A DNA stretch of 33,458 bases from Peribacillus psychrosaccharolyticus ATCC 23296 (GTDB lineage: Bacteria; Bacillota; Bacilli; Bacillales; DSM-1321), in assembly GCF_000305495.1 (NCBI RefSeq), contig NZ_AJTN02000008.1, positions 1 to 33,458 on the forward strand. Direction: 5' to 3'. A program made the translations under genes and the position numbers. This document shows positions 1 to 11,680 of this stretch, piece after piece. Each line of letters begins with the position of its first letter. Positions within the stretch are counted from its first letter, which is position 1. The notes below the pieces were generated by a model. That model was not told the origin of the DNA, made no database searches, and was given only the letters and a program-made list of their open reading frames with translations.

Positions 1-28
1 ATCATAGGGTTTTTTTACTACTAAACTA

Positions 29-57
29 TTTACGTTAGAAGAAAAGTGAAGTATGAC
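29..57 (+). promoter_or_regulatory. Possible promoter of the iol operon
   Basis: TTTACG at 29-34 and TATGAC at 52-57 are separated by 17 bases and lie about 110 bases upstream of iolA. Both boxes are imperfect, so this is a weak sigma-A-type candidate. Its position just upstream of the palindrome at 71-92 would suit repression by a protein bound downstream of the start site. The true promoter could be different. Confidence 0.3.
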
Positions 58-70
58 CTTTTTAAATCAT

Positions 71-92
71 TAAATGAAATCGGTTTCATTTA
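71..92. promoter_or_regulatory. CG-centred palindromic operator (cre or LacI-type) upstream of iolA
   Basis: Nine-base inverted arms, TAAATGAAA and TTTCATTTA, flank TCGG. The core ATGAAATCGGTTTCAT (74-89) fits the CcpA cre consensus WTGNAANCGNWNNCAW at every position. Other LacI-family proteins bind similar CG-centred palindromes, so the binder could be CcpA or one of the two LacI-type regulators in this window. A copy differing by one base in the 14-base core lies at 17598-17611 before the ABC transporter operon. Binding is inferred; the palindrome is seen directly. Confidence 0.7.
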
Positions 93-164
93 TAGGGTTA
101 TTCATGAATATTACAAAAATATTAGAAGTAACAAGAATACCTTAATTTGAAGGAGGAAAAAAGT

Positions 165-1634
165 ATGTCATCAGTAACAAGTGAAGTAAGAAAGTTAAAA
201 AACTACATAAACGGTGAGTGGATTGAATCCACCTCTAATCAAACGGAAATCGTCGTCAATCCTGCCACCGGTGATGCAATCGCAGAAGTACCTCTTTCCA
301 CTAAAGAAGATGTTGACCGTGCAGTCCAAGCAGCAAACCATGCGTTTAGAACATGGTCGCAGGTAGCAGTTCCAAAACGAGCTCGTATTTTGTTCAAATA
401 CCAACAGCTTCTCGTGGAAAATTGGGAAAGTCTTGCAAAATTAATTACTATCGAGAACGGAAAAAGTTTATCTGAATCAATGGGAGAAGTACAGCGTGGC
501 ATTGAGTGTGTAGAGTTTGCTGCTGGTGCACCAACACTTATGATGGGCAAACAGCTTCCCGATATAGCGACAAATATTGAATCGGGTATGTATCGTTATC
601 CAATTGGCGTAGTCGGCGGTATTACCCCCTTTAACTTCCCAATGATGGTCCCATGCTGGATGTTCCCACTTGCGATAGCCTGCGGTAATACATTCGTGTT
701 AAAGCCCTCTGAGCGTACACCACTTCTTGCAGCACGTATTGTTGAACTTTTTGAAGAAGCCGGTCTGCCGAAAGGTGTATTGAATATTGTAAATGGCGCA
801 CATGACGTAGTAAACGGACTTCTTGAACATAAAGATGTGAAGGCCATCTCATTCGTTGGTTCACAGCCAGTTGCAGAATATGTATATAAAACAGGTACGG
901 CCAACTTGAAACGTGTTCAAGCACTTGCAGGGGCAAAGAATCATTCAATTGTCTTGAAAGATGCCAATCTTGATATGACCGTAAAAGAAATTACTAGTGC
1001 GGCTTTTGGTTCAGCTGGTGAGCGTTGCATGGCTGCTGCAGTAGTGGTCGTCGAAGAAAGTGTAGCAGATGAGTTAATTGGAAAGTTAAAACAGGCAGCA
1101 GATGCCATTACAGTTGGGAATGGTCTTGATGACGGTGTCTTTCTTGGTCCAATCATTCGTGAAGGGGCTAAAAAAAGAACAATTGGCTATATAGAATCCG
1201 GTGTCGATGAAGGAGCAACTCTTGTGCGCGACGGTCGTAAAGACGAGGCAGCAAGTGGGAATGGGTACTACCTTGGGGCAACTATTTTTGATCATGTAAC
1301 ACAGGAAATGAAAATTTGGCAAGACGAAATTTTCGCACCCGTCCTCTCTGTTGTACGTGCAAAGGATTTAACGGAAGCGGTCGAGATTGCGAATGCGTCT
1401 ACTCTTGCAAACGGCGCTTGCTTATATACAGACAGTGCAGCAGATGTACGTCAATTCCGTGAAACGATTCACGCAGGTATGCTTGGGATAAACGTGGGGG
1501 TTCCTGCACCAATGGCTTTCTTCCCGTTTTCTGGATATAAAGATTCCTTCTACGGTGATTTGCATGCAAATGGTACAGACGGCGTTGAATTTTACACTCG
1601 CAAAAAAATGGTGACTGCACGATACATGAAATAA
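165..1634 (+). CDS. iolA: Methylmalonate/malonate-semialdehyde dehydrogenase (CoA-acylating), IolA
   Basis: This cytosolic enzyme catalyses the last step of inositol breakdown, the NAD- and CoA-dependent conversion of malonate semialdehyde to acetyl-CoA and CO2. The product has 489 residues, as usual for the family. It shows the aldehyde dehydrogenase oxyanion asparagine (PFNFP, about residue 157), the QALAGAKNH segment and the catalytic cysteine in GSAGERCMA (Cys288). It matches remembered B. subtilis IolA almost throughout. The ATG at 165 is chosen because AGGAGG at 151-156 precedes it; an in-frame TTG at 147 lies upstream of that ribosome site. It is the first gene of the operon. The 97 bases before iolB contain a stable hairpin. 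Confidence 0.96.
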   Translation: MSSVTSEVRKLKNYINGEWIESTSNQTEIVVNPATGDAIAEVPLSTKEDVDRAVQAANHAFRTWSQVAVPKRARILFKYQQLLVENWESLAKLITIENGKSLSESMGEVQRGIECVEFAAGAPTLMMGKQLPDIATNIESGMYRYPIGVVGGITPFNFPMMVPCWMFPLAIACGNTFVLKPSERTPLLAARIVELFEEAGLPKGVLNIVNGAHDVVNGLLEHKDVKAISFVGSQPVAEYVYKTGTANLKRVQALAGAKNHSIVLKDANLDMTVKEITSAAFGSAGERCMAAAVVVVEESVADELIGKLKQAADAITVGNGLDDGVFLGPIIREGAKKRTIGYIESGVDEGATLVRDGRKDEAASGNGYYLGATIFDHVTQEMKIWQDEIFAPVLSVVRAKDLTEAVEIANASTLANGACLYTDSAADVRQFRETIHAGMLGINVGVPAPMAFFPFSGYKDSFYGDLHANGTDGVEFYTRKKMVTARYMK

Positions 1635-1660
1635 CCTTTAAAACAGGATCTTCCCTATAA

Positions 1661-1690
1661 ATTCTGGCCCGTAAGTATACGGGTCAGAAT
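1661..1690 (+). repeat. Intercistronic hairpin between iolA and iolB
   Basis: ATTCTGGCCCGTA (1661-1673) pairs with TACGGGTCAGAAT (1678-1690) across a 4-base loop, with a single G-U wobble. No U-run follows, so it is unlikely to be a strong terminator. A 3' end stabiliser or processing structure that sets the iolA level apart from the rest of the operon is more plausible. The function is inferred. Confidence 0.55.
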
Positions 1691-1731
1691 TAATCCCAAA
1701 TTTTCATCATTCAATAAATTAGGAGGTACAT

Positions 1732-2550
1732 ATGAGCAAATTACTTCAAAAATCAATAAAATGTGAAATGTCTAATGGGGTTACTGTTGTTCAGGAAGTA
1801 GCGAAAGAAAATTCACTACTAAAATTCATTGAGTTTAAAGTAGTCAAGCTGAATCCACACTCTAAATTTTCTGAATTATTAAATGATACAGAATGCTGTA
1901 TTATTGCTCTCACAGGAAAAATCAATGTGACAGTAGTCGGTGAAGAATCATTCCTCAATTTAGGTACACGTAAAAGTGTATTTGAGAAAATACCGACTGA
2001 CAGCATCTACATATCTAATAACAAGTTTTTCGAAGTGGAAGGTATAACAGAAGCCCGAGTGGCACTTTGTTATTCCCCTTCTAATAAACAACTTCCGACC
2101 AAGCTGATTAAAGCAGAAGACGTAGGTGTGGAACATAGAGGTATTTTAAATAATAAACGGATGGTTCATAATATTTTGCCCGATTCGGATTCGACTGCTA
2201 ACAGTCTACTCGTGGTAGAAGTCTATACAGAAAGTGGAAATTGGTCAAGCTATCCACCGCATAAACATGACCAAGACAACCTGCCGGATGAATCACTTTT
2301 AGAAGAATCTTACTACCATGAAATGAATCCACCTCAAGGATTTGTCTTCCAGCGTGTGTACACGGATGACCGGTCAATTGATGAGACGATGACTGTTGAA
2401 AACGGTGATGTTGTTCTTGTACCTGCTGGGTATCATCCAGTAGGTGTGCCAGATGGGTATGAATCATATTACTTAAATGTTATGGCTGGCCCGAAGAGGA
2501 TTTGGAAATTCAACAATGATCCAAATCATGAATGGATATTGAAGCGATAA
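1732..2550 (+). CDS. iolB: 5-deoxy-glucuronate isomerase, IolB
   Basis: IolB converts 5-deoxy-glucuronate to 2-deoxy-5-keto-gluconate in the inositol pathway. The 272-residue length and bicupin layout fit the family. Metal-binding motifs are visible in the C-terminal cupin: YPPHKHD (about residues 175-181), EESYYHEMNPPQGF with the Glu/His pair, and PAGYHPVG. An AGGAGGT ribosome site precedes the ATG with good spacing. The iolC ribosome site follows directly after the stop. Confidence 0.95.
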   Translation: MSKLLQKSIKCEMSNGVTVVQEVAKENSLLKFIEFKVVKLNPHSKFSELLNDTECCIIALTGKINVTVVGEESFLNLGTRKSVFEKIPTDSIYISNNKFFEVEGITEARVALCYSPSNKQLPTKLIKAEDVGVEHRGILNNKRMVHNILPDSDSTANSLLVVEVYTESGNWSSYPPHKHDQDNLPDESLLEESYYHEMNPPQGFVFQRVYTDDRSIDETMTVENGDVVLVPAGYHPVGVPDGYESYYLNVMAGPKRIWKFNNDPNHEWILKR

Positions 2551-2573
2551 ATAAAAAAGGAGCTGTTAACTGG

Positions 2574-3551
2574 ATGAACTATACATTAAATACCGAAAAG
2601 GAATTTGATTTGATAGCAATTGGCCGTGCCTGTATCGACTTAAATGCCAATGAATACAACTGCCCGATGGAAGAAACCATGTCATTTACTAAATATGTAG
2701 GTGGATCACCTGCCAATATTGCGATTGGTAGTGCCAAATTAGGTTTGAATGTCGGATTTATCGGTAAACTTGCTGATGATCAACATGGACGCTTTATCGA
2801 GCAATATATGCGGGAAGCAGGCGTGGATACAACCAATATAGTGATTGATCAAGAAGGTCATAAAACCGGACTTGCATTCACAGAAATTAAAAGTCCGGAA
2901 GAATGTAGCATTCTTATGTATCGTGATAACGTAGCTGATCTTTATTTAGCTCCTTCTGAAGTAAGCGAAGAATATATTCAAAAATCTAAAATCCTTCTTG
3001 TTTCGGGTACGGCATTGTCAAAAAGTCCATCACGTGAAGCGGTGTTAAAAGCGGTCAATCTGGCAAAAAAACATGATGTTAAAGTCGTATTTGAATTAGA
3101 TTACCGTCCATATTCTTGGAATTCTGCTGAAGAAAGCGCTGTTTATTATTCATTAGTAGCGGAGCAATCAGACATAGTGATTGGTACACGTGATGAATAC
3201 GATGTCATGGAAAATAATAAAAAAAGTACAAATAAACAGACCACCAGTTACTTATTTAAGCATTCCGCTAATTTGGTTGTCATTAAACATGGTGTTGAAG
3301 GATCCTATGCCTATGCCAAATCAGGGGAAGTATTTAGCGCGCAAGCCTATAAAACACAAGTGTTGAAAACATTTGGAGCTGGGGATTCATACGCTTCCGC
3401 CTTCTTATATGCTTTAGTAAATGGCCTTAGTATTGAAAACGCTTTAAAATTTGGCAGTGCATCTGCTTCAATCGTTGTGAGCAAACATAGTTCCTCCGAA
3501 GCGATGCCAGCGGCAGAAGAAATCGAACAATTAATCGCCGAACGAGCGTAA
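2574..3551 (+). CDS. iolC: 5-dehydro-2-deoxygluconokinase, IolC
   Basis: This PfkB/ribokinase-family kinase phosphorylates 2-deoxy-5-keto-gluconate with ATP. That product is both the aldolase substrate and, in B. subtilis, the inducer that releases IolR. The protein has 325 residues, the same as my recollection of B. subtilis IolC. It carries the N-terminal PfkB signature GGSPANIAIGSAKLG and the C-terminal ATP-site signature TFGAGDSYASAF with the catalytic Asp. I chose the ATG at 2574, preceded by AAAAAAGGAG (spacer about 11). The longer frame from 2532 would overlap iolB and lacks a ribosome site. No DeoR-type IolR is present in the window. Confidence 0.95.
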   Translation: MNYTLNTEKEFDLIAIGRACIDLNANEYNCPMEETMSFTKYVGGSPANIAIGSAKLGLNVGFIGKLADDQHGRFIEQYMREAGVDTTNIVIDQEGHKTGLAFTEIKSPEECSILMYRDNVADLYLAPSEVSEEYIQKSKILLVSGTALSKSPSREAVLKAVNLAKKHDVKVVFELDYRPYSWNSAEESAVYYSLVAEQSDIVIGTRDEYDVMENNKKSTNKQTTSYLFKHSANLVVIKHGVEGSYAYAKSGEVFSAQAYKTQVLKTFGAGDSYASAFLYALVNGLSIENALKFGSASASIVVSKHSSSEAMPAAEEIEQLIAERA

Positions 3552-3582
3552 ATAATATTATCTATGTGGAGGTAATCAACTA

Positions 3583-5493
3583 ATGGGAACAGTGCGGCTA
3601 ACTACAGCTCAAGCTTTAATTAAATTTTTAAACCAACAATATATCCATGTTGATGGTGAAGAGTTTGCATTTGTTGAAGGGATTTTTAATGTATTTGGTC
3701 ATGGAAATGTAGTAGGGATTGGTCAGGCGCTTGAACAGAATCCAGGCCATTTAAAAGTGATTCAAGGAAAAAACGAACAAGGAATGGCACACGCAGCGGT
3801 TGCCTATAGCCGTGAAATGCTTCGTCGCAAAATATTTGCTGTTACTACATCGGCCGGTCCGGGTTCTGCTAACTTAATCGCAGCAGCAGGAACAGCACTT
3901 GCCAATAATATACCAGTCCTTTTAATTCCAGCGGACACATTTGCCACACGTCAACCAGATCCAGTGCTACAACAGCTCGAGCACGAGCATAGTGCAGCAG
4001 TTACTACCAATGACGCGTTCATGGCAGTTTCAAGATATTGGGATCGTATCACCCGCCCAGAGCAACTAATGTCAAGTTTGATTCGTGCTTTTGAAGTGAT
4101 GACAGATCCAGGAAAATCTGGTCCAGCGACGATTTGCATCGCCCAAGACGTGGAAGGAGAAGCATTCGATTACGATGAACGTTTTTTTGATAAACGTGTT
4201 CATTATTTGGATCGAAAGGCACCCGTTGACCGAGAGCTAAATGGTGCAGCTGAACGTATTAAAGAAAGTAAAAAACCAATTATCATTGTCGGAGGAGGTG
4301 CCAGATATTCAGGGGCGCGGGATATTTTAATCAAGATTTCCAAAAAACATAACATCCCACTTGTGGAAACACAGGCCGGCAAATCAACAGTCGAATCATC
4401 ATTTGCAAATAACTTAGGTGGCGTTGGAATTCTAGGCACATTGGCAGCCAATAAAGCAGCCCGACAGGCGGATCTCGTTATCGGTATCGGCACGAGATAT
4501 ACAGACTTTACGACGTCTTCTAAAACGGCATTTAATTTCGAAGAAACAAAGTTTTTAAACATTAATGTTAGCAGGCTTCAAGCATATAAACTGGATGGCT
4601 TTCAAGTTGTCGCAGATGCAAAAACCGCTCTTGAGCAAATTGCCCCACTATTAGAAGGATACGAAACGGAATATGGAGAAACGCTTGCCGAATGGAAAGA
4701 AGAGTGGCTTATTGAACGCGACCGATTGAGTAAAGTAGCCTTCAATCGTGAAAACTTCATACCTGAAATTAAAAACCAATTTTCACAGGAAGTCTTAAAC
4801 GAATACTCGGACGCATTACAAACGGAACTTGCACAATCAGCGGCTTTGATTGCAATTAACGACACAGTTAAACCTGACAGTATAGTGGTAGGATCTGCAG
4901 GATCGCTCCCAGGGGATTTGCAGCGTCTCTGGCATTGTACAGTACCTAATACATACCATCTTGAATACGGATTTTCTTGCATGGGGTACGAAATATCTGG
5001 AACGCTCGGTGCAAAACTTGCCAATCCGAAACGGGAAGTGTATTCAATAGTAGGGGATGGAAGTTTCCTGATGCTTCATTCTGAACTCGTTACATCGATT
5101 CAATACAATCACAAAATCAATATTTTGTTGTTTGATAATTCCGGATTCGGATGCATTAACAATTTACAAATGGAGAATGGTAGCAGTACCTTTTTCTGTG
5201 AATTCAGAACACATGACCAACAGATCATGAATATAGACTACGCGAAGGTTGCGGAAGGATATGGAGCAAAAACTTATCGGGTCAATACTGTGGAAGGTTT
5301 AAAAGCAGCCTTAAAAGATGCCGAGAAACAGACTGTTTCTACATTAATTGAAATAAAAGTACTTCCTAAAACTATGACAGACGGTTATGACGGTTGGTGG
5401 AATGTTGGAGTGGCCGAAGTATCTGAACAAGAAAGTGTACAAAAAGCATTTGAAGCGAGGCAAGAAAAATTAAAAATCGCCAAACAATATTAG
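3583..5493 (+). CDS. iolD: 3D-(3,5/4)-trihydroxycyclohexane-1,2-dione hydrolase, IolD
   Basis: This thiamine-diphosphate enzyme opens the six-carbon ring of trihydroxycyclohexane-dione to give 5-deoxy-glucuronate. The 636 residues show the three-domain layout of acetolactate-synthase-like enzymes. The N-terminal domain has the activating glutamate in [12 protein letters not shown] central domain follows. The C-terminal ThDP motif begins GDGSF and continues to the downstream asparagine in [16 protein letters not shown] site precedes the ATG. iolE starts 14 bases after the stop, so the two are surely cotranscribed. Confidence 0.95.
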   Translation: MGTVRLTTAQALIKFLNQQYIHVDGEEFAFVEGIFNVFGHGNVVGIGQALEQNPGHLKVIQGKNEQGMAHAAVAYSREMLRRKIFAVTTSAGPGSANLIAAAGTALANNIPVLLIPADTFATRQPDPVLQQLEHEHSAAVTTNDAFMAVSRYWDRITRPEQLMSSLIRAFEVMTDPGKSGPATICIAQDVEGEAFDYDERFFDKRVHYLDRKAPVDRELNGAAERIKESKKPIIIVGGGARYSGARDILIKISKKHNIPLVETQAGKSTVESSFANNLGGVGILGTLAANKAARQADLVIGIGTRYTDFTTSSKTAFNFEETKFLNINVSRLQAYKLDGFQVVADAKTALEQIAPLLEGYETEYGETLAEWKEEWLIERDRLSKVAFNRENFIPEIKNQFSQEVLNEYSDALQTELAQSAALIAINDTVKPDSIVVGSAGSLPGDLQRLWHCTVPNTYHLEYGFSCMGYEISGTLGAKLANPKREVYSIVGDGSFLMLHSELVTSIQYNHKINILLFDNSGFGCINNLQMENGSSTFFCEFRTHDQQIMNIDYAKVAEGYGAKTYRVNTVEGLKAALKDAEKQTVSTLIEIKVLPKTMTDGYDGWWNVGVAEVSEQESVQKAFEARQEKLKIAKQY

Positions 5494-5507
5494 GAGGTAT
5501 TCTACAA

Positions 5508-6400
5508 ATGGAGGAAATTTTATGGGGCATATCTCCAATCGGTTGGAGAAATGATGACATTCCGGAAATTGGAGTTGAAAACACTCTATCACACGTTTTA
5601 AGCGACATTGTCGTGGCAGGATTTCAAGGGACAGAAGTCGGCGGTTTCTTCCCTGAACCGGTCGCTCTGAATAAAGAACTTAAGCTTCGAAACTTAAAAA
5701 TCGCCGGCCAATGGTTTAGCAGTTTTATCATCCGTGACGGTATTGAAAAAGTAACTCAAGATTTCCATAAGCACTGCAAAAGCCTACAGGATGTCCAGGG
5801 GCATGTAGCTGTTATATCCGAACAGACTTACAGCATCCAGGGCGGGCCGGAAGATGTGTTTTCGAAAAAACCTTACTTTACCGATAACGAATGGAACTTA
5901 TTATGCGCTGGGCTAAATACGCTTGGGAAAATAGCCAGTCAGTATAAATTGGAGTTGGTATATCACCACCATATGGGGACAGGTGTTCAGACAATGAATG
6001 AAATCGACCGCCTCATGGAGAACACGGAAACAAATTTGGTTAATTTACTTTATGATACAGGACATATTTATGTATCAAGCGGTGATTACATGACACTGTT
6101 AAAGAAGCATATTGACCGCATTCGACATGTGCATTTTAAAGATGTGAGGAAAAATGTATTGGAACAATGTCGGAAAGAAAAAAATCCTTTCAAGACTCTT
6201 TTTTAGCTGGGATGTTTACAGTCCCTGGTGATGGCTGCATTGACTTTGAAGAACCTTATCAAGCATTGCTAAAATACCATTACAAAGGGTGGATTATTGT
6301 AGAGGCTGAACAAGATCCAGCTGTTGCCCATCCATTAGAATACGCATTGATTGCCCGTAGATATATAAATAGCAGCTTATTTCTAGAAACAAGCCTATAG
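5508..6400 (+). pseudogene. iolE: Inosose (2-keto-myo-inositol) dehydratase IolE, reading frame broken once
   Basis: IolE dehydrates scyllo-inosose to the trihydroxycyclohexane-dione used by IolD. The first frame (5508-6206) carries the xylose-isomerase-like TIM barrel with the metal-site segments [15 protein letters not shown] and HVHFKDVR, then ends at TAG. The remainder, GMFTVPGDG to [10 protein letters not shown], continues in the -1 frame to 6400. One extra base in the A7 run at 6178-6184 would restore a continuous protein of about 297 residues, aligning without gaps to B. subtilis IolE (CRKEKKSFQ against CRAKGLTFQ). The run also forms A AAA AAT in phase, a possible -1 slippage heptamer. 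It could be a sequencing error, a slippage-expressed gene or a true pseudogene. The start follows TAGGAGG. Confidence 0.88.
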
Positions 6401-8899
<2,499 letters not shown>

Positions 8900-8963
8900 C
8901 TTCGTAACAAGCTATGTGTTCTATACGGAATCTAAAACTTACTACAAACTGGAGGAACCGACG

Positions 8964-9842
8964 ATGAAATTAGCATTAGACCCTACTATGTACGCACATT
9001 TATCTCTAAAGCAAATGGTCGATAAAACGGCGGAACTAGGCTATGAATATATTGAGCTTTCACCACGTGAAGATTTTTGCCCTTTCTATAAATATCCGAA
9101 AGTGGACAAAGAACAGATAAAAAACTTAAAGCGCTGGTGCAGAGACGCGGGCGTAAAGATTTCTTCATTGCTTCCGCTATACTACTGGGCTGGTCCTGAT
9201 GAAGAACGTCGCCAATCTGCAGTCCGCAACTGGAAACGCGCGATTGAAGTGGCAGTAAATCTAGATGTAGACTTGATGAACAGTGAATTTAACGGTTCCA
9301 AATTCAACGAAGTAGTATGTGAAGAAAAATTTATTAAATCATTGGATGAACTTATTCCTTTTTTTGAAAAAGAGGGAGTTAAATTGAACTTACAGGCTCA
9401 TCCATTTGATTTTATCGAAACTCACAATGGAGCGATGGATATGATTCGTGCTCTTGACCGTTCATGGATCAACCTTGTGTATTCTACGGCGCATACGTTC
9501 TTCTACGATGATGGAAAAGGCGATATTGCTCCCATGTTTGATTCTGCTGGTGATCGCCTTCAGCAAGTATTGTTCGCTGATACATTTAATCATAAAGCAT
9601 CGAATGGTCTTCGCTATATTGTCAATCCTCCAGGTGTTGAGGCCACTGTTCATCAACACTTGAATATTGGTGAAGCAGAAGTGGATTTTGATACCATTTT
9701 CAGAAAGCTAAAAGAAATGAAATTTGACGGAATCGCTACTAACTCCGTATTTGCTTGGATCGATAAAGCAGACTGGTCAAGCAAACTCATGCTTCGAAAG
9801 ATGAAAGACGGACTTGGATTATTAGAAAAGGTGGGTGATTGA
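8964..9842 (+). CDS. iolH: Inositol-operon TIM-barrel protein IolH
   Basis: This xylose-isomerase-like TIM-barrel protein of 292 residues has an IolH-specific sequence, including [18 protein letters not shown] and [21 protein letters not shown]. The exact reaction of IolH is not settled as far as I know; a sugar isomerase or epimerase role is inferred from the fold. The ATG at 8964 is preceded by CTGGAGGA with a 7-8 base spacer; the longer frame from 8916 has no such site. The stop lies 4 bases before the iolI start, so translation is probably coupled. Confidence 0.92.
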   Translation: MKLALDPTMYAHLSLKQMVDKTAELGYEYIELSPREDFCPFYKYPKVDKEQIKNLKRWCRDAGVKISSLLPLYYWAGPDEERRQSAVRNWKRAIEVAVNLDVDLMNSEFNGSKFNEVVCEEKFIKSLDELIPFFEKEGVKLNLQAHPFDFIETHNGAMDMIRALDRSWINLVYSTAHTFFYDDGKGDIAPMFDSAGDRLQQVLFADTFNHKASNGLRYIVNPPGVEATVHQHLNIGEAEVDFDTIFRKLKEMKFDGIATNSVFAWIDKADWSSKLMLRKMKDGLGLLEKVGD

Positions 9843-9846
9843 TACA

Positions 9847-10692
9847 ATGAAACTATGTTTTAACCAAGCGACGACTCTTAAGAATTCCAATTTGGAAAAG
9901 GATCTAGAGTATTGCGAAAAATATGGCTACGACTACATTGAAATCCGTTCAATGGATAAATTACCTGAATATTTACAGGAGCACTCTATTGACGAACTAA
10001 CTGAATTTTTTAATACCAACCATATAAAGCCACTTGCGCTCAACGCACTCGTGTTTTTCAATAACCGTGACGAAGCTGGATATAAAGCAATCATCGACGA
10101 GTTTAAAGAAATGATGCTTTGGGCTGAAAAGCTAGGTGTGAAATACGTGGTGGCTGTCCCACTTGTAACAGAAGAAAAAATTTTAAAAGAAGACATTAAA
10201 AATAGCTCTGTAAAGGTCTTAAGAGAGCTATCGGAGATTGCAGAACCATATGGTGTGAAAATTGCTTTGGAGTTTGTTGGTCATCCACAATGTACAGTGA
10301 ATACATTCGGTCAGGCGTACGATATTATCGAAACTGTCAATCGTAGTAATGTTGGATTAGTGCTCGACTGTTTTCATTTCCATGCAATGGGTTCAAATTT
10401 AGAAGACCTTAAAAATGCGGATGGATCAAAAATTTTTATTCTGCACATTGATGATACTGAGGATTTCCCTATCGGTTTCTTGACAGACGAAGATCGAGTC
10501 TGGCCGGGACATGGAGCTATAGATTTAGACGGCATTTTATCTACATTGAAAGAAATCGGTTATTCCGGTGTTGTCTCTATAGAATTATTCCGTCCGGAAT
10601 ATTATGAATTAGCGGCGGAAGAAGCCATCAAAACGGCAAAAGAAACAACAATCAAAGTGATTTCGAAATACTTTGCAGTTCAGACAGTGTAA
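9847..10692 (+). CDS. iolI: Inosose isomerase, IolI
   Basis: IolI is a TIM-barrel enzyme that interconverts inosose isomers, which lets D-chiro-inositol-derived inosose enter the main route. The product has about 281 residues. Metal-site segments are visible: ALEFVGHPQ, LVLDCFHFH, ILHIDDTEDFP and SIELFRPE. It matches remembered B. subtilis IolI closely across its length. ATG 9847 is preferred because MKLCFN is the family start and AAGGTGGG lies about 11 bases upstream; the GTG at 9835 overlaps that ribosome site. Confidence 0.93.
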   Translation: MKLCFNQATTLKNSNLEKDLEYCEKYGYDYIEIRSMDKLPEYLQEHSIDELTEFFNTNHIKPLALNALVFFNNRDEAGYKAIIDEFKEMMLWAEKLGVKYVVAVPLVTEEKILKEDIKNSSVKVLRELSEIAEPYGVKIALEFVGHPQCTVNTFGQAYDIIETVNRSNVGLVLDCFHFHAMGSNLEDLKNADGSKIFILHIDDTEDFPIGFLTDEDRVWPGHGAIDLDGILSTLKEIGYSGVVSIELFRPEYYELAAEEAIKTAKETTIKVISKYFAVQTV

Positions 10693-10732
10693 ATCACATA
10701 ATAATTCTGGAACATAAGGAGGTGACAGAATC

Positions 10733-11590
10733 GTGCCTTTAGTATCAATGAAGGATATGCTGCTAAAAGCAAAAACAGAAAATTATGCAGTGGGTCAATA
10801 TAATATAAATGGCTTGGCTTTCGCCCAATCATTTTTGCAGGCAGCTGAAGAAGAACAATCGCCTATTATACTAGCAGCATCTGATAGGCTTGTCGATTAT
10901 CTTGGTGGTTTTAAAACAATTGCTGCTATGGTGAAAAGCCTAGTAGAAGAGATGAATATTACTGTTCCAGTTGCACTCCATCTTGATCATGGAATAACTG
11001 TAGACCGCTGCATAAAAGCAATAGATGCCGGATTTACATCGGTCATGATTGATGGTTCCCATTTTCCGATTGATAAAAATATTGAAATGACCAAACTGGT
11101 TGTCGATTACGCCTTTGAGAGAAACGTTTCGGTTGAAGCAGAAGTAGGGACAGTTGGTGGGATCGAGGATGGTCTTCAAGGTGGAATTCAATATGCGAAC
11201 CCTGATGAATGTGTACGGATCGTAAAAGAGGCGAATATTGATGCACTTGCAGCTGCTTTGGGTTCCGTTCATGGTCCCTATCAGGGAGAACCTAAACTGG
11301 GGTTTGATGAAATGAAACAAATTTCAAACATGACTAGTATACCTCTGGTTTTACACGGTGGCTCCGGAATTCCACTTCATCAAATCAAAAAAGCTATTGA
11401 ACTTGGACATGCTAAAATAAATGTCAATACCGAAAGTATACAGGCCTGGACAAAAGCAATTCGGAAGGTTTTGAAGTTTGAGGAAAATATTTACGAGCCA
11501 CGTGCGGTTTTCATACCTGCAAAGGAAGCCGTAATCGATGTTGTTAAAAGAAAAATGAGGGAGTTCAATACAACCGGAAAAGCTAAGTAA
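10733..11590 (+). CDS. iolJ: 6-phospho-5-dehydro-2-deoxy-D-gluconate aldolase, IolJ
   Basis: This class II zinc aldolase of the fructose-bisphosphate aldolase family splits 2-deoxy-5-keto-gluconate-6-phosphate into malonate semialdehyde and dihydroxyacetone phosphate. The 285 residues include LHLDHG (His83, catalytic Asp85, His86), the histidine in LGSVHGPY, and LHGGSG followed by NVNTE, which together form the Zn and phosphate sites. It starts at GTG after an AAGGAGGTG site. It is the last canonical gene of the operon; a weak terminator follows at 11616. Confidence 0.93.
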   Translation: MPLVSMKDMLLKAKTENYAVGQYNINGLAFAQSFLQAAEEEQSPIILAASDRLVDYLGGFKTIAAMVKSLVEEMNITVPVALHLDHGITVDRCIKAIDAGFTSVMIDGSHFPIDKNIEMTKLVVDYAFERNVSVEAEVGTVGGIEDGLQGGIQYANPDECVRIVKEANIDALAAALGSVHGPYQGEPKLGFDEMKQISNMTSIPLVLHGGSGIPLHQIKKAIELGHAKINVNTESIQAWTKAIRKVLKFEENIYEPRAVFIPAKEAVIDVVKRKMREFNTTGKAK

Positions 11591-11615
11591 AGTAAATTAA
11601 CTTTTCCCAATGCCC

Positions 11616-11634
11616 AAGGTTGAACCTTTTTATA
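11616..11634 (+). terminator. Weak intrinsic terminator after iolJ
   Basis: AAGGT, a TGA loop and ACCTT form a 5-base-pair stem followed by a T-rich tract (TTTTATAT). The stem is short, so some read-through into the MFS gene is likely. Confidence 0.45.
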
Positions 11635-11680
11635 TAAATTCAAGAATTAAAGTGGTTTGAAAAATAGGAAGTGATCTTGC

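Noticed and set aside
8916-8963. Longer N-terminus for IolH
   Set aside because: The extra 16 codons lie in the iolG-iolH gap, have no ribosome site, and IolH proteins start with MKxAxDP at the ATG I chose.
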